The translations under genes and the position numbers were made by a program. From Rubrivivax sp. (GTDB taxonomy: Bacteria; Pseudomonadota; Gammaproteobacteria; Burkholderiales; Burkholderiaceae_C): a stretch of 61,521 bases of DNA. The stretch is from assembly GCA_018780805.1 (NCBI GenBank), contig JADMJD010000016.1, forward strand, positions 1 through 61,521, written 5' to 3'. The notes beneath the pieces were generated by a model. It was not told where the DNA came from. It saw only the letters and a program-made list of their open reading frames with translations, and searched no databases. Below are positions 41,831-53,530 of the stretch, piece after piece (the stretch's first letter is position 1; every line of letters starts with the position of its first letter).

Positions 41831-43155
41831 AGCTGCTCCATCGTGGCCTGGAAGTCGGCCGCCACACGCGTCGGCACCTGCACCCGGCGGCCGGCCACCC
41901 AGGTCTGGCAGAAGGGCGGGGCGTTGGTGGCAAACACCGTGGCATCCAGCGTGTGGCTGATCGGCACGCCCTGCAGGCCCGGTGCCTGCGGGTCCAGCAC
42001 CAGCAGGTCGGCACGTGCACCCGCCTGCAGGCCCCAGGCGCCCAGGCCGGCCGCCGCAGCGCCGCCATCCCCGCAGCGTTGGAACAGCGTGGCCGCTGGT
42101 TCTGCCGCCACCACGTTGCGCCGACGTTGGCTCAGGCGCTGGCCATACTCCAGCCAGCGCAGCTCTTCGGGCCAGGCGCGGGCCATCTGGCTGTCGGAGC
42201 CCACGCTGAGCGGCGTGCCGCTGGCCAGCCAGTGCGCGACGTCGGTCAGGCCGTCGCCCAGGTTGGCCTCGGTGCTGGGGCAGATCACCACACCGGCGCC
42301 GCAACGCGCCACCGCTTCGATCTCGGCTGGCAGTGCATGCGTGGCGTGCACCAGCTGCCAGCGCTGGTCCAGCCGCAGGTGCTGGCACAGCCACTCGATG
42401 GGGCGCTGGCCGGTCGCGGCCAGGCAATCGTCCACCTCGCCCGTTTGTTCTGCGATGTGCACGTGGATGGGCGCCGGGTCGTCCGCACAACGGCGGGCGA
42501 GCTCGGCGATGGCCTCGGGCGTGGCGGCGCGCAGGGAATGGATGGCAACCCCGGCGCTGACCCCCGGCAGACCGAGTGCGCGCACGCCGTCGCGCAGCGC
42601 CAGCACCTGGTCCACATCGGTGGCGAAGCGGCGCTGATCGGGCCGCAGCGTGGGGTGCGTGAAACCGGCGCGTTGGTAGAGCACCGGCAGCAGCGTCAGG
42701 CCGATGCCGACCTCGGCTGCGGCTTCGGCCAGCGCGCGGGCCATCGCCAGCGGGTCGCTGTAGCGGTTGCCGTCTTCGGCATGGTGCAGGTAGTGGAACT
42801 CGCAGACCTGGGTGTAGCCGCCGGCCAGCAGCTCGGCATAGAGCTGGGCGGCGATGCAGCGCAGCTGCGCCGGCGTGAGCCGCAGCGCGACGCCGTACAT
42901 GCGGTCGCGCCAGGACCAGAAGTCGTCGTGGTCACCGGCGCGGCGCTCGGCCAGGCCGGCAAAGGCGCGCTGGAAGGCGTGGCTGTGCGCGTCCACCAGG
43001 CCGGGCAGCACCGGGCCGGGCAGGATGGTGGCGCCGGGCGGTGCCGGCATGCCGGGGGTCACGTCCGCCCAGCGGCCGGCGCTGTCGGTCTGCAGCAGGA
43101 CGTCGGCCTGCCAGCTGCCGGCCAACCACCCGTGTGGCGCCCACAAGAGCGTCAT
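41821..43155 (-). CDS. hutF: Formimidoylglutamate deiminase
   Basis: 444-aa amidohydrolase that converts N-formimidoyl-L-glutamate to N-formyl-L-glutamate and ammonia. The metal-binding motif VDAHSHAFQRAFAG, HVHIAEQ, VHATHALP and the late SVGSDSQMARAWPEELRWLEYGQRL block are characteristic of HutF. Its presence with HutG defines the five-enzyme hut pathway rather than the HutG-formiminoglutamase variant. Confidence 0.95.
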   Translation of the reverse strand: MTLLWAPHGWLAGSWQADVLLQTDSAGRWADVTPGMPAPPGATILPGPVLPGLVDAHSHAFQRAFAGLAERRAGDHDDFWSWRDRMYGVALRLTPAQLRCIAAQLYAELLAGGYTQVCEFHYLHHAEDGNRYSDPLAMARALAEAAAEVGIGLTLLPVLYQRAGFTHPTLRPDQRRFATDVDQVLALRDGVRALGLPGVSAGVAIHSLRAATPEAIAELARRCADDPAPIHVHIAEQTGEVDDCLAATGQRPIEWLCQHLRLDQRWQLVHATHALPAEIEAVARCGAGVVICPSTEANLGDGLTDVAHWLASGTPLSVGSDSQMARAWPEELRWLEYGQRLSQRRRNVVAAEPAATLFQRCGDGGAAAAGLGAWGLQAGARADLLVLDPQAPGLQGVPISHTLDATVFATNAPPFCQTWVAGRRVQVPTRVAADFQATMEQLWP

Positions 43156-43156
43156 G

Positions 43157-43225
43157 TGGCCCCCTTGGCGCTGCGCGCCGTCCCCCCGAGGGGGAGTGAG
43201 CGCCTTCGGGGCGGCCGTGCGGCGC
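43157..43225. repeat. Burkholderiales-type extragenic repeat, copy A
   Basis: C/G-run-rich hairpin sequence (CCCCCTTGGCGCTGCG... CCCCCCGAGGGGG... CTTCGGGGCGGCCG) between hutG and hutF, the type scattered between genes in Comamonadaceae and relatives. Confidence 0.6.
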
Positions 43226-44011
43226 TCATGCCGGCCGCCAATCGCGCAGCGTGGTCACCAGCTGGGTGAGCAGGGGCGTGACCTCGGCGGCGCGTGCATC
43301 GTTCCAGCGCGCCGGCACTTCGTCCATGTAGGCGCGCCAGCACATCTCCAGCTGCACCGCGTGCACGCCATCCGACGGCCGGCCGAAATGGCGCGTGATG
43401 TGGCCGCCCTTGAAGCGGCCGTTGACCACATGGCTGTAGCGCTCCTGCGCGGCCAACACGGCGCTGAGCTGATCGCACAACGACGCCGCACAGGCCGCGC
43501 CATGGGCCGTGCCCAGGTTCATGTGCGGCAGCGTGCCGTCGAACAACCAGGGCAGCTCGCTCTTGATGCTGTGGGCGTCGAACAGCACCGCGTGGCCATG
43601 TTCGCCCTTCAGCCGCGCCAATTCCTCTTGAAGGGCCTGGTGGTACGGGCGCCAGTACAGCGCCACGCGGCGCTGGATCTCGGCTTCGTCGGGCACCTGG
43701 CCTTCGAGGTAGATCGGCTCGCCGGTGAAGTGCCGGGTGGGGCACAGCTCGGTGTTGTTGACGCCGGGGTACATCGGCGCGTTTTCGCTCGGCCGGTTCA
43801 GGTCGACCAGGTAGCGGCTCTGGGTCGGCACGATCATGCCGGCGCCCAGGTCGGCGGCGAAGGCGTAGAGCCGGTCCAGGAACCAGTCGGTGTCTTCCAC
43901 CTGCAGCGCACGCTCGGTGTAACGCGCGCGCTGGTCGGCGGGGATCTGGGTGCCGACGTGCGGGAAGCTGATCAGCAGCGGCGTGCGGCCGCGGTGCAGG
44001 GTGAAGCTCAT
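43226..44011 (-). CDS. hutG: N-formylglutamate deformylase
   Basis: 261 aa. Zn-dependent hydrolase that releases formate and glutamate, the last step of the pathway. Family blocks: LLISFPHVGTQIP, EDTDWFLDRLYAFA, RYLVDLNRP, VLFDAHSIKSELPWLFDG and RFKGGHITRHFGRP. Repeat copies A and B flank it on both sides, so mRNA stability of this part of the operon may differ from hutCDI. Confidence 0.95.
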   Translation of the reverse strand: MSFTLHRGRTPLLISFPHVGTQIPADQRARYTERALQVEDTDWFLDRLYAFAADLGAGMIVPTQSRYLVDLNRPSENAPMYPGVNNTELCPTRHFTGEPIYLEGQVPDEAEIQRRVALYWRPYHQALQEELARLKGEHGHAVLFDAHSIKSELPWLFDGTLPHMNLGTAHGAACAASLCDQLSAVLAAQERYSHVVNGRFKGGHITRHFGRPSDGVHAVQLEMCWRAYMDEVPARWNDARAAEVTPLLTQLVTTLRDWRPA

Positions 44012-44078
44012 GGGTTGCCGCCGGGCCGTCCCAAGGCAACCCAGGGCCCCATCGGGGGGCAGCGAAGCGTGGGGGTCG
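44012..44078. repeat. Burkholderiales-type extragenic repeat, copy B
   Basis: Minus strand reads CCCCCACGCTTCGCTGCCCC, then CCGATGGGG and CTTGGGACGGCCCGGCGGC, a typical long form of this dispersed repeat, filling the gap between hutI and hutG. Confidence 0.65.
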
Positions 44079-45290
44079 TCATGGCGCGATTCTGGCGCCG
44101 CCGCTGATCACGGCCTGGGCCAGGGGGTTCCCGAGCGCATACGCCAGGTCACGCGGGTGGTTCGCATCCCAGACCGCGAAGTCCGCGCGCTGCCCGATGG
44201 CGATCTGCCCACGGTCGTGCAGGCCCAGCGCGCGGGCGCCGTTCAGCGTGGCGCCCAGCCAGGCTTCCAGCGGCGTGAGCCGGAACAGCGTGCAGGCCAT
44301 GTTCAGCATCAGCGGCATGCTGAGCACCGGCGACGAACCCGGGTTGTGGTCGGTGGCAATCGCGATGGGCACACCCGCGGCGCGCAGTGCCTGCACCGGC
44401 GGCAGCCTGGTTTCGCGCAGGAAGTAATACGCGCCGGGCAGCAGCATCGCCACCGTGCCGGCGTGTTGCATCGCGGCAATGCCGTCGGCCGAGAGCCACT
44501 CCAGGTGGTCGCACGACAAGGCGCCAAAACCGGCGGCCAGTGCCGCGCCGCCCTGGTCGCTGAGCTGTTCGGCGTGCAGCTTGACCGGCAGGCCCAGGGC
44601 CTGCGCCGCTTCAAAGACACGCCGCGTCTGTGCCGGGCTGAAGGCGATGCGCTCGCAGAAGGCGTCCACCGCGTCCACCAGGCCTTCGGCATGCAGTGCA
44701 GGCAGCCATTGGCAGACAGCGGCTATGTAGGCGTCGGGCTGGCCGTCGAACTCCGGCGGCAGCGCGTGGGCGGCCAGGCAGGTGGTCTTGACCGTCAGCC
44801 CGGTCTCGCGGCCGACGCGGCGCGCCACGCGCAGGCAGCGCGCTTCGGCCGCGGCTTCCAGGCCGTAGCCGCTCTTGATCTCCAGCGTGGTCACGCCGCC
44901 GGCACGCAGCGTGTGCGCGCGGCGCAGACCGGATGCAAACAAGTCGTCGGCCCGTGCGGCGCGGGTGGCAGCCACCGTGGAGCGGATGCCACCGCCGGCG
45001 CGTGCGATGTCTTCGTAGCTGGCGCCTTGCAGGCGTTGTTCGAACTCGGCGGCGCGGTCGCCACCGTAAACCAGATGCGTGTGTGCGTCGACAAAACCCG
45101 GGGTCAGCAGGGCACCGTCCAGGTGATGTTCGGCTTGCGGCTGCAGGCCCGCGGGCAGGTCGGCTTCGGCACCGACCCAGGTGATCTGTTCGCCGTCGGT
45201 GAGCACCGCGCCGCGTTCGATCAGTCCCCAGCCGTCCACCATTGTCGAGATGCGCGCGCCGCGCCAGAGTTGTTTCCGGGGTTGGGTCAT
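44079..45290 (-). CDS. hutI: Imidazolonepropionase
   Basis: 403-aa amidohydrolase that opens 4-imidazolone-5-propionate to N-formimidoylglutamate. Motifs: [21 protein letters not shown] (metal and substrate), [32 protein letters not shown] and [25 protein letters not shown] 45290 overlaps the hutD stop (ATGA); the longer ORF start at 45341 is a His-rich shadow of hutD. Confidence 0.95.
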   Translation of the reverse strand: MTQPRKQLWRGARISTMVDGWGLIERGAVLTDGEQITWVGAEADLPAGLQPQAEHHLDGALLTPGFVDAHTHLVYGGDRAAEFEQRLQGASYEDIARAGGGIRSTVAATRAARADDLFASGLRRAHTLRAGGVTTLEIKSGYGLEAAAEARCLRVARRVGRETGLTVKTTCLAAHALPPEFDGQPDAYIAAVCQWLPALHAEGLVDAVDAFCERIAFSPAQTRRVFEAAQALGLPVKLHAEQLSDQGGAALAAGFGALSCDHLEWLSADGIAAMQHAGTVAMLLPGAYYFLRETRLPPVQALRAAGVPIAIATDHNPGSSPVLSMPLMLNMACTLFRLTPLEAWLGATLNGARALGLHDRGQIAIGQRADFAVWDANHPRDLAYALGNPLAQAVISGGARIAP

Positions 45291-45769
45291 TCGTCGACTC
45301 CGATCCACCAGCCCTCGGCCGGTGCGGTGGTGGTGGTGCAAGGCCAGTGCAGCCGGTGCACGCCGGCTTCGAAAAAACCGCGCTGCGGCCAGCGCGTCGG
45401 CGCCGGCTCGCCCGCCTGCGCGGCCAACAGTTCACCGGCCAGCCCCTGCAGCATCAGGTTCAGGTCGCGCGTGGGCCCGCCCAGCAGCCGGCAGCCGGGT
45501 GCGGCGGCGCCGTCGAAACACAGCGGCACATCGCCCAGGCGTTGGTGGTGTTCACCGCCCGGAAGTGCCAGCGCCACACCTTCGCCCTGCAGCACCACGA
45601 ACCAGCGCGTGACGCCCAGGAAGGCGGAAAACGGCCCGTCGGCGCTGATGTCGGCCAGGCTCAGGCGCAGCCGCCAGTCACCCTGCGCCGGCCAGCGCAG
45701 CAGCTCACGCGTCTGGCCCCCGCCGTTTTTCCAGGGCGTGGGCGGCACCTCGTCGGCCAGCAGCATCAT
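45287..45769 (-). CDS. hutD: HutD family protein
   Basis: 160 aa cupin-like protein. [13 protein letters not shown] near the N-terminus and [18 protein letters not shown] are HutD family blocks. HutD is not an enzyme of the pathway; in Pseudomonas it is thought to limit hut expression, perhaps by binding an intermediate. It overlaps hutC upstream (stop inside ATGATG) and hutI downstream. Confidence 0.93.
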   Translation of the reverse strand: MMLLADEVPPTPWKNGGGQTRELLRWPAQGDWRLRLSLADISADGPFSAFLGVTRWFVVLQGEGVALALPGGEHHQRLGDVPLCFDGAAAPGCRLLGGPTRDLNLMLQGLAGELLAAQAGEPAPTRWPQRGFFEAGVHRLHWPCTTTTAPAEGWWIGVDE

Positions 45770-46491
45770 GGTTTGAAGCGCCCTTCGATGGTGTAGCGCG
45801 TGCCCGGGTGCACCAGCCGCGCGAGGGTGATCGGGCGTTGCCGGTCTTCGGTGCGGCGCACCACGATCAGACAGGGCTCACGCGCCGGGATGCCCAGCAG
45901 CCGCGCTTCTTCGGCCGTGGGGGCCGCGGCTTCGATGCCGTACTGCGCCTCCCAGAACGGCGCCACCTGCAGCAGGTAGTGTGTGGGCGTGGTGGTGCGG
46001 AAGTCCACCGCCAGGTAGTCGGGCGCGGCGGCCGGGTTCACGTAGCGGTCTTCGCACTGCAGCGGCACACCGTCGCGGTGGTGCACGATCAGCGTGTGGA
46101 ACACCGGCCCGCCGGGCAGCAGGCCCAGGCGCTCGGCCAGGGCGGGCGTGGCCACCTCTTGCCGCGCCAGGTGCACCGTGGCGCTGTGGTGGTGGCCGTC
46201 AGCTTCGATCTGTTCGTGCAGATCCCGGATGTTCAGCTGCGAGGCCACGCGGGCCAGCGGCGCGGCAAAGGTGCCTGCGCCCTGACGGCGCTGCAGCAGG
46301 CCTTCGTTTTGCAGCTCGCGCAGCGCACGGTTCACCGTCATGCGGCTGACGTTGAAGCGGGCCACCAGTTCTGCCTCTGACGGCATCAGCGCGCCGGCCG
46401 GCCAGCGGCCACGCGACAGGCCGTCCTTCAGCCAGGCTTTCACGCGGGCGTAGGGCGCCTGGGCTTCGGGCCGGGCAGCGGTTCTGGGCAT
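45766..46491 (-). CDS. hutC: Histidine utilisation repressor
   Basis: 241-aa GntR/HutC regulator: winged helix ([20 protein letters not shown], then a QRRQGAGTF wing) and a C-terminal UTRA ligand domain ([23 protein letters not shown]). The usual inducer of HutC is urocanate. The short start ATG 46491 is taken because upstream sequence runs through the operator. It is first in the leftward operon and sits 22 bases from the palindrome it probably binds, so it is likely autoregulated. Confidence 0.95.
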   Translation of the reverse strand: MPRTAARPEAQAPYARVKAWLKDGLSRGRWPAGALMPSEAELVARFNVSRMTVNRALRELQNEGLLQRRQGAGTFAAPLARVASQLNIRDLHEQIEADGHHHSATVHLARQEVATPALAERLGLLPGGPVFHTLIVHHRDGVPLQCEDRYVNPAAAPDYLAVDFRTTTPTHYLLQVAPFWEAQYGIEAAAPTAEEARLLGIPAREPCLIVVRRTEDRQRPITLARLVHPGTRYTIEGRFKP

Positions 46492-46513
46492 GCCGCAGAT
46501 CCTACTTGCGTCC

Positions 46514-46529
46514 ACTTGTCTAGACAAGT
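46514..46529. promoter_or_regulatory. HutC-type operator
   Basis: Perfect 16-bp palindrome ACTTGTCTAGACAAGT in the hutC-hutU divergent gap, similar to GntR/HutC boxes (TTGT-N-ACAA core). It can control both operons. Confidence 0.85.
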
Positions 46530-46564
46530 ACAGTGCGCCGCATCGACGATCCGAGGGCGCCGCC

Positions 46565-48253
46565 ATGACCGACCTGTCCACCGTCCACCGCAGCGCGCAA
46601 CCGCGCACCGTGCGCGCGCCGCATGGCGCACACATCAGCTGCGCCAACTGGCTGATCGAAGCCGCCTACCGCATGGTCCAGAACAACCTGGACCCTGAAG
46701 TGGCCGAGAACCCCGACGCCCTGGTGGTCTACGGCGGCATCGGCAAGGCGGCCCGCAACTGGGATTGTTTCGAGGCCATCCTCGGCAGCCTGAAGGCGCT
46801 GAAGCCGGATGAAACCCTGCTGGTGCAGAGCGGCAAGCCGGTGGGTGTGTTCCGCACGCATGAAGACGCACCACGGGTGCTCATCGCCAACTCCAACCTG
46901 GTGCCCAAGTGGGCCACCTGGGAGCACTTCCACGAGCTGGACCGCAAGGGCCTGATGATGTACGGCCAGATGACGGCCGGCAGCTGGATCTACATCGGCA
47001 GCCAGGGCATCGTGCAAGGCACCTACGAAACCTTCGTCGAAGCGGCGCGCCAGCATTTCGGTGGTGTGGCTGCGGGCAGGTGGATCCTGACGGCCGGCCT
47101 GGGCGGCATGGGCGGCGCGCAGCCGCTGGCCGCCAGCTTTGCCGGCTTCAGCAGCCTGAACATCGAGTGCCAGCAAAGCCGCATCGATTTCCGCCTGCGC
47201 AGCCGCTACGTGGACGAACAGGCCACCGACCTGGACGACGCGCTGGCCCGCATGGCGCGTTACGCGGCCGAGGGCAAAGCCGTCAGTGTGGCGCTGCTGG
47301 GCAACGCGGCCGAGTTGCTGCCACAAATGGTGGCGCGTGGCGTGCGGCCCGACCTGGTGACCGACCAGACCTCGGCCCACGACCTGATCCACGGTTACCT
47401 GCCGCCGGGCTGGAGCGTCGAGCAGTGGCGCGCCGCGCAGGCCGACGAATCGCAGCATGCCCGGCTGCGCGATGCCGCCGCACTTGGCTGCGCGGTGCAC
47501 GTGCAAGCCATGCTGGACTTCCAGGCCATGGGCATCCCCACGGTGGACTACGGCAACAACATCCGCCAGGTGGCGCTGGACGCGGGCGTGAAGAACGCCT
47601 TTGATTTCCCGGGCTTCGTGCCGGCTTATGTGCGCCCGCTGTTCTGCCAGGGCAAGGGCCCGTTCCGCTGGGTGGCGCTGTCGGGGGACCCGGAAGACAT
47701 CCGCAAGACCGACGCGAAGATGAAGGAGCTGTTCCCAGCCGATGCCCACCTGCACCGCTGGCTGGACATGGCGGGTGAGCGCATCGCCTTCCAGGGCCTG
47801 CCGGCGCGCATCTGCTGGGTCGGCCTGGGCGACCGCCACCGTGCCGGCCTGGCCTTCAATGAGATGGTCAAGAGCGGTGAGCTGAAGGCGCCCATCGTGA
47901 TCGGCCGCGACCACCTGGACAGCGGCAGCGTGGCGTCGCCCAACCGCGAGACCGAGGCCATGAAAGACGGCAGCGACGCCGTGAGCGACTGGCCGCTGCT
48001 GAACGCGCTGCTCAACACCGCCGGTGGCGCCACCTGGGTCAGCCTGCACCATGGCGGCGGCGTGGGCATGGGCTACAGCCAGCACAGCGGCGTGGTGATC
48101 GTCTGCGACGGCACCGACGCCGCGGCCAAGCGCATCGAACGGGTGCTGTGGAACGACCCGGGCACCGGGGTGATGCGGCATGCCGATGCAGGTTACGACA
48201 TCGCTGTGCAGTGCGCCAAGGATCAGGGCCTCAACTTGCCGATGGTGCCTTGA
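46565..48253 (+). CDS. hutU: Urocanate hydratase
   Basis: 562-aa NAD+-dependent hydratase converting urocanate to imidazolonepropionate. Conserved blocks: [87 protein letters not shown] and [16 protein letters not shown]. First gene of the rightward operon, directly after the HutC operator; its stop overlaps the hutH start (TGATG). Confidence 0.97.
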   Translation: MTDLSTVHRSAQPRTVRAPHGAHISCANWLIEAAYRMVQNNLDPEVAENPDALVVYGGIGKAARNWDCFEAILGSLKALKPDETLLVQSGKPVGVFRTHEDAPRVLIANSNLVPKWATWEHFHELDRKGLMMYGQMTAGSWIYIGSQGIVQGTYETFVEAARQHFGGVAAGRWILTAGLGGMGGAQPLAASFAGFSSLNIECQQSRIDFRLRSRYVDEQATDLDDALARMARYAAEGKAVSVALLGNAAELLPQMVARGVRPDLVTDQTSAHDLIHGYLPPGWSVEQWRAAQADESQHARLRDAAALGCAVHVQAMLDFQAMGIPTVDYGNNIRQVALDAGVKNAFDFPGFVPAYVRPLFCQGKGPFRWVALSGDPEDIRKTDAKMKELFPADAHLHRWLDMAGERIAFQGLPARICWVGLGDRHRAGLAFNEMVKSGELKAPIVIGRDHLDSGSVASPNRETEAMKDGSDAVSDWPLLNALLNTAGGATWVSLHHGGGVGMGYSQHSGVVIVCDGTDAAAKRIERVLWNDPGTGVMRHADAGYDIAVQCAKDQGLNLPMVP

Positions 48254-49818
48254 TGCTGCTGCGGCCCGGCCAACTCTCGCTCGACGAACTGCAGGCCATC
48301 CACGCGGGCGGCCAGCCGCTGCTGATGGACCCGCAAGCGCTGCCTGCCATCCAGGCCAGCGCCGCCGTGGTGCAGGCTGCGGCTGCGGGTGATGCCGCGG
48401 TCTACGGCGTCAACACCGGCTTCGGCAAGCTGGCCAGCACCCGCATCAGCGCGGAGGACCTGGCCACGCTGCAGCGCAACCTGATCCGCAGCCACAGCGT
48501 GGGTGTGGGCGCGCCGCTGCAGCCGGCGGTGGTGCGGCTGATGCTGGCGCTCAAGGCCGCGAGCCTGGCGCGTGGTTACTCCGGCGTGCGCCCGGTGGTG
48601 ATCGACACCCTGCTGGCCGTGCACAACGCCGGCCTGGTGCCTTATGTGCCCAGCCAGGGTTCGGTGGGCGCCTCGGGTGACCTCGCGCCGTTGTCGCACA
48701 TGACCCTGGCGCTGATGGGCGAAGGTGAGTTCCTGGTGACACAGGAAGGCGACCCTTCGGGCCGCGTGGGCGTGCGACAGCCCGCGGCCCAGGTGCTGCG
48801 TGCCAAGGGCATCGCGCCATTGGTGCTGGAAGCCAAGGAAGGCCTGGCGCTGATCAACGGCACGCAGACCAGCACCGCGCTGGCGCTGCACGCGCTGCTC
48901 AGCTTCGAGCCGGTGCTGGAAGCGGCGTTGGTGGTGGGTGCGCTGACGGTGGACGCCGCCCGCGGCAGCGACGGCCCCTTCGACCCGCGCATCCACCTGC
49001 TGCGCGGCCAGCCGGGCCAGATCGACGTGGCGCAGTACTACCGCGCCCTCTTGCAGGGCAGTGCGATCCGCGCATCGCACACCGAAGGCGACGACCGTGT
49101 GCAGGACCCGTACTGCTTGCGCTGCCAGCCGCAGGTGGTGGGCGCCTGCCTGGACCAGCTGCGCCACGCGGCCCTGGTGCTGGTGCGGGAGGCCAATGCC
49201 GTCACCGACAACCCGCTCGTGTTTGCCGAAGATGGGGCCATGCTCAGCGGCGGCAACTTCCACGCCGAGCCTGTCGCGTTGGCCGCCGATGCGATGGCCT
49301 GCGCCATCGCCGAGGTGGGCGCCATCGCCGAACGCCGCATCGCGATGCTGATCGACAGCAGCGTGTCGCGCCTGCCGCCGTTTTTGTGTGCCGATGCCGG
49401 CCTGAACAGCGGTTTCATGATCGCGCACGTGACGGCTGCGGCGCTGGCCAGCGAAAACAAGTCGCTCGCGCACCCGGCCAGCGTGGACAGCCTGCCCACC
49501 AGCGCCAACCAGGAAGACCACGTGAGCATGGCCACGTTCGCGGCGCGGCGCTTGCAGGCCATGATCCAGAACGTCACCCACATCCTGGGCATCGAGCTGC
49601 TGGCCGCGGCCCAGGGCGTGGAGTTCCTGCGCCCGCTGCAGAGCTCGCCGCCACTGGAAGCCGTGCACACGCTGCTGCGCGAACATTGCCCCGCGATGAT
49701 GCAGGACCGCTACCTGGCGCCCGACATCGAGGCCGCCAGCGCGCTGGTGGCCGACGGGTCGCTGGCCCGCATCTTGCGAACCTTGCCTGCGCTGCCCACA
49801 CTCTGGATTCCCGCCTGA
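48253..49818 (+). CDS. hutH: Histidine ammonia-lyase
   Basis: 521 aa. Deaminates L-histidine to urocanate. The MIO cofactor-forming Ala-Ser-Gly lies in [15 protein letters not shown], preceded by [12 protein letters not shown]; other family blocks are [25 protein letters not shown] and NQEDHVSM. Translationally coupled to hutU, so the first two enzymes are made together. Confidence 0.97.
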   Translation: MLLRPGQLSLDELQAIHAGGQPLLMDPQALPAIQASAAVVQAAAAGDAAVYGVNTGFGKLASTRISAEDLATLQRNLIRSHSVGVGAPLQPAVVRLMLALKAASLARGYSGVRPVVIDTLLAVHNAGLVPYVPSQGSVGASGDLAPLSHMTLALMGEGEFLVTQEGDPSGRVGVRQPAAQVLRAKGIAPLVLEAKEGLALINGTQTSTALALHALLSFEPVLEAALVVGALTVDAARGSDGPFDPRIHLLRGQPGQIDVAQYYRALLQGSAIRASHTEGDDRVQDPYCLRCQPQVVGACLDQLRHAALVLVREANAVTDNPLVFAEDGAMLSGGNFHAEPVALAADAMACAIAEVGAIAERRIAMLIDSSVSRLPPFLCADAGLNSGFMIAHVTAAALASENKSLAHPASVDSLPTSANQEDHVSMATFAARRLQAMIQNVTHILGIELLAAAQGVEFLRPLQSSPPLEAVHTLLREHCPAMMQDRYLAPDIEAASALVADGSLARILRTLPALPTLWIPA

Positions 49819-49850
49819 CCGTCCCCTTGCACGCCACCCCGAGGAGCCCC

Positions 49851-50792
49851 ATGAAAAAGACCCTGATCGCCGCCGCCATCACCTTCGTTTCGCTGAGCGC
49901 TTCGGCCCAGACCGCCGTCTCCATCGGCATCTCCGGCTGGACCGGTTTTGCCCCGCTCACGCTGGCCAAGGAAGCCGGCCTGTTCAAGAAATACGGCCTG
50001 GACGTGACGATCAAGAAGATCCCGCAGAAAGACCGCCACCTTGCGATTGCCAGCGGCGACATCCAGTGCGCCGCCACCACGGTGGAGACCTGGGTGGTCT
50101 GGAACGCCAACGGCGTGGCCACGACGCAGATCTTCCAGCTCGACAAGAGCTACGGCGCCGACGGCATGGTGGTCAAACCCGGCATCAACAGCATCAAGGA
50201 CCTGAAGGGCAAGACCGTGGCCGCCAGCGCACCCGGCACGGCGCCGTACTTCACGCTGGCCTGGATGCTGGCCAAGAACGGCCTGACGCTGAAGGACGTG
50301 AACATCGTCAACCTGGAGCCGCAGGCCGCTGCCAACGCCATCCTGGCCGGCGCCGCCAACCTGGATGCGGCAATGACCTACGAGCCCTACCTGGGCGCGG
50401 TGCGCGCCAAGCCCGAGGCCGGCAAGATCATCGCCACCACGCTGGACTACCCGATGATCATGGACACCTTCGGCTGCACACCCAAGTTCCTGGCCGAGTC
50501 GCCCAAGGTCGCCAAGGCGCTGGCCGACGGTTATTTCGACGCCGTGGCCATGATCAAGGCCGACCCGAAAAAGAGCTTCGAAATCATGGGTGCCGACGTC
50601 AAGCAGACGGCCGAAGCCTTCGAGAAGAGCCAGGCCTACCTGCGCTGGCAGGACCGCGACGCGAACCAGAAGTTCTTTGCTGGTGAACACGCCGCCTTCA
50701 GCAAGGAAGCCGCCGATCTGCTGCTGGCCGCCGGCATCATCAAGCAGATCCCGGACCTGACCAAGCTCGCGAACACCTCGTTCCTGAAGTGA
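49851..50792 (+). CDS. NitT/TauT-type ABC transporter substrate-binding protein
   Basis: 313 aa with signal peptide (MKKTLIAAAITFVSLSASA, then Q). The mature part starts VSIGISGWTGFAPLTLAKEAGLFKKYGLDV, the pattern of NMT1/TauA-like binding proteins. GAGGAG lies four bases before the ATG. Located 32 bases after hutH, it should feed histidine, urocanate or a related imidazole into the pathway, but NitT/TauT proteins usually take sulfonates, pyrimidine precursors or similar, so ligand identity is uncertain. Confidence 0.88.
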   Translation: MKKTLIAAAITFVSLSASAQTAVSIGISGWTGFAPLTLAKEAGLFKKYGLDVTIKKIPQKDRHLAIASGDIQCAATTVETWVVWNANGVATTQIFQLDKSYGADGMVVKPGINSIKDLKGKTVAASAPGTAPYFTLAWMLAKNGLTLKDVNIVNLEPQAAANAILAGAANLDAAMTYEPYLGAVRAKPEAGKIIATTLDYPMIMDTFGCTPKFLAESPKVAKALADGYFDAVAMIKADPKKSFEIMGADVKQTAEAFEKSQAYLRWQDRDANQKFFAGEHAAFSKEAADLLLAAGIIKQIPDLTKLANTSFLK

Positions 50793-50794
50793 GC

Positions 50795-50890
50795 CCCCAA
50801 GCTCTCTCCGTTCGCTGCCCCCAGGTCCTGTCAAGGGCCTGTTCCAGGCCCTGGGGGCGTGGCGCCCTTGGGGCGGCCCGGCGGGCGCCG
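50795..50890. repeat. Burkholderiales-type extragenic repeat, copy C
   Basis: CCCCCAAGCTCTCTCCGTTC... GGGGGCG... CCCTTGGGGCGGCCCGGCGG between the binding-protein and permease genes, again inside a hut transcription unit. Includes the stem GGGCCTG-TT-CCAGGCCC-like pairing around 50835-50855. Confidence 0.6.
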
Positions 50891-50892
50891 AC

Positions 50893-51669
50893 GTGAAACC
50901 GCTGACCCCGGTCGCCCCGGGCACGCGTGTTGTGCTCGGTGTGTCCTTCTTTGTCGTCTTTGTGGCCGTCTGGGCCGCTGTCACCTTCGGCGGCCTGGTG
51001 CCCAAGATCTTCCTGGCCGACCCGCTGCAGATGCTGCGCTCGGGCTGGGTGCTGCTGACGGAGATGGGTTTTGCCCACGACATCGGCATGACGGTGTGGC
51101 GCGTGCTCGGCGGCTTCTTGATCGCGGCCGCGCTGGCGCTGCCGCTGGGTGTGCTGATGGGTGCGTACAAACCGGTGGAGGCGTTTTTCGAGCCCTTCGT
51201 CAGCTTTGCGCGTTACCTGCCGGCGAGTGCCTTCATCCCGCTGCTGATCCTGTGGGTGGGCATCGGCGAGGCGCAGAAACTCGCCGTCATCTTCATCGGC
51301 AGTTTCTTCCAGCTGGTGCTGATGATCGCGGTGACCGTGGGCAACACCCGGCGTGATCTGGTGGAGGCCGCCTACACCCTGGGCAGCAGCGACGCCAGCC
51401 TGGTTCGGCGGGTGCTGATCCCCGGCGCCGCGCCCGAGATCGCCGAGACGCTGCGCATGGTGCTGGGCTGGGCCTGGACGTACGTGATCGTGGCCGAGCT
51501 GATCGGCGCCAGCAGCGGCATCGGCCACATGATCACCGACAGCCAGGCGCTGCTGGCCACCGACCAGATCATCTTCGGCATCATCGTCATCGGCCTGATC
51601 GGGCTGGTGAGCGACTTCGCCTTCAAGTGGGCCAACCGGCGCTTGTTTCCGTGGGCGCAGCTGCGATGA
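50893..51669 (+). CDS. ABC transporter permease (NitT/TauT type)
   Basis: 258 aa with about six membrane segments and the EAA loop (EAAYTLGSSDASLVRRVLIPGAAPEI) that docks to the ATPase. The start is given as GTG 50893; no clear ribosome binding site is visible and repeat copy C lies just before. The stop overlaps the GGDEF gene start (ATGA). Confidence 0.9.
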   Translation: MKPLTPVAPGTRVVLGVSFFVVFVAVWAAVTFGGLVPKIFLADPLQMLRSGWVLLTEMGFAHDIGMTVWRVLGGFLIAAALALPLGVLMGAYKPVEAFFEPFVSFARYLPASAFIPLLILWVGIGEAQKLAVIFIGSFFQLVLMIAVTVGNTRRDLVEAAYTLGSSDASLVRRVLIPGAAPEIAETLRMVLGWAWTYVIVAELIGASSGIGHMITDSQALLATDQIIFGIIVIGLIGLVSDFAFKWANRRLFPWAQLR

Positions 51670-52729
51670 ACGCGGCGGTGCTGCCTTCAGTTCAGCGCGG
51701 CGGGGCCGATACCGAGGGAGTGAAGAAGCTCCTCGCCCTCTGGCGCTCGATGAACGTCGACGACGATGCCTTGGCCGATTACCGCGCCGGCATCGTGACC
51801 AACCTCAGCCTGCTCGGGGCTGCGGCGCTGGCGGCCCTGGCCGTGCTTCATCTGGCTGGCGGCCGGCTGCTGCTGATGCTGCTGAACCTCGCCGTGGCCG
51901 GGCTGCTGCTGGGCAGCGCCTGGGCCCTGAGCGGGGGCCGCCGGGCCTGGGTGCCGTTCCCGGTGCTGATCTCGCTGCTGATCGCGGCCAATGGGGCTTC
52001 CATTCACTGGCAGGGCGTGCCTGGGGTGTTGTGGGCCTTCCCGACGCTGTTCCTGTGTTACTTCGTGCTGCCGCGCCGGCTGGCGCTGGTGTTGAGCCTC
52101 GTCCTGCTGGTCGTCGTGGGCTTTGTCAGCCTGGCGCCGTTGGGCATGGGCCTGTCCCTGCGGGTAGTCTTGTCGATGGCCTTCGTGCTGCTGATGATCA
52201 ACGTGGTGCTCGGTGTGATGGGTGATCTGCAGCGCGCCCTCGTCACCCAGGCCATCACCGATCCGCTGACCGGCACCTACAACCGCCGCCATCTTCAAAC
52301 GCACCTGGATCGCCTGTCGCCGGCCGCAGGCCATGCCACGGCCCCAGGGCCGGCGTTGCTGGCCATCGACATCGACCATTTCAAGCGCATCAATGACCAG
52401 CACGGCCACGCAGCCGGAGACCAGGTCCTGTGCCAGCTGGTGCAGGTGGTGTCCAGCCGGCAGCGGCTGGGCGATGTGTTGTTCCGCACCGGCGGTGAGG
52501 AGTTCATGTTGCTGTTGCCGCGTACCCGCAGCGCCGATGCCCAGCGCCTGGCCGAAGAGCTGCGCGCGCGTGTGGCCAGCAGCCCGTTGCTGCCCGACGG
52601 GCCGGTGACCGTGAGCATCGGTGTCAGCGCCCTGGCGGCGGGCCAGGGTGTGTCGGCATGGCTGAAGTCGGCCGACGCCGCGCTGTACCGCGCCAAGCAG
52701 GACGGCCGCAACCGCGTGGCGGTGGCGGC

Positions 52730-52733
<4 letters not shown>
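51666..52733 (+). CDS. Membrane-anchored diguanylate cyclase
   Basis: 355 aa. About residues 40-185 form five to six transmembrane helices; a GGDEF domain follows (DPLTGTYNRRHLQTHLDRL, DIDHFKRIND). The active-site motif is GGEEF at 276-280, and an inhibitory I-site RLGD stands exactly five residues before it, so it should be an active, product-inhibited cyclic-di-GMP synthase. It overlaps the permease gene upstream and the ATPase gene downstream (GTGA), so it is co-translated with the transporter. Placement inside an ABC operon is unusual and suggests that substrate uptake and c-di-GMP signalling are linked. Confidence 0.93.
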
Positions 52734-53530
<797 letters not shown>

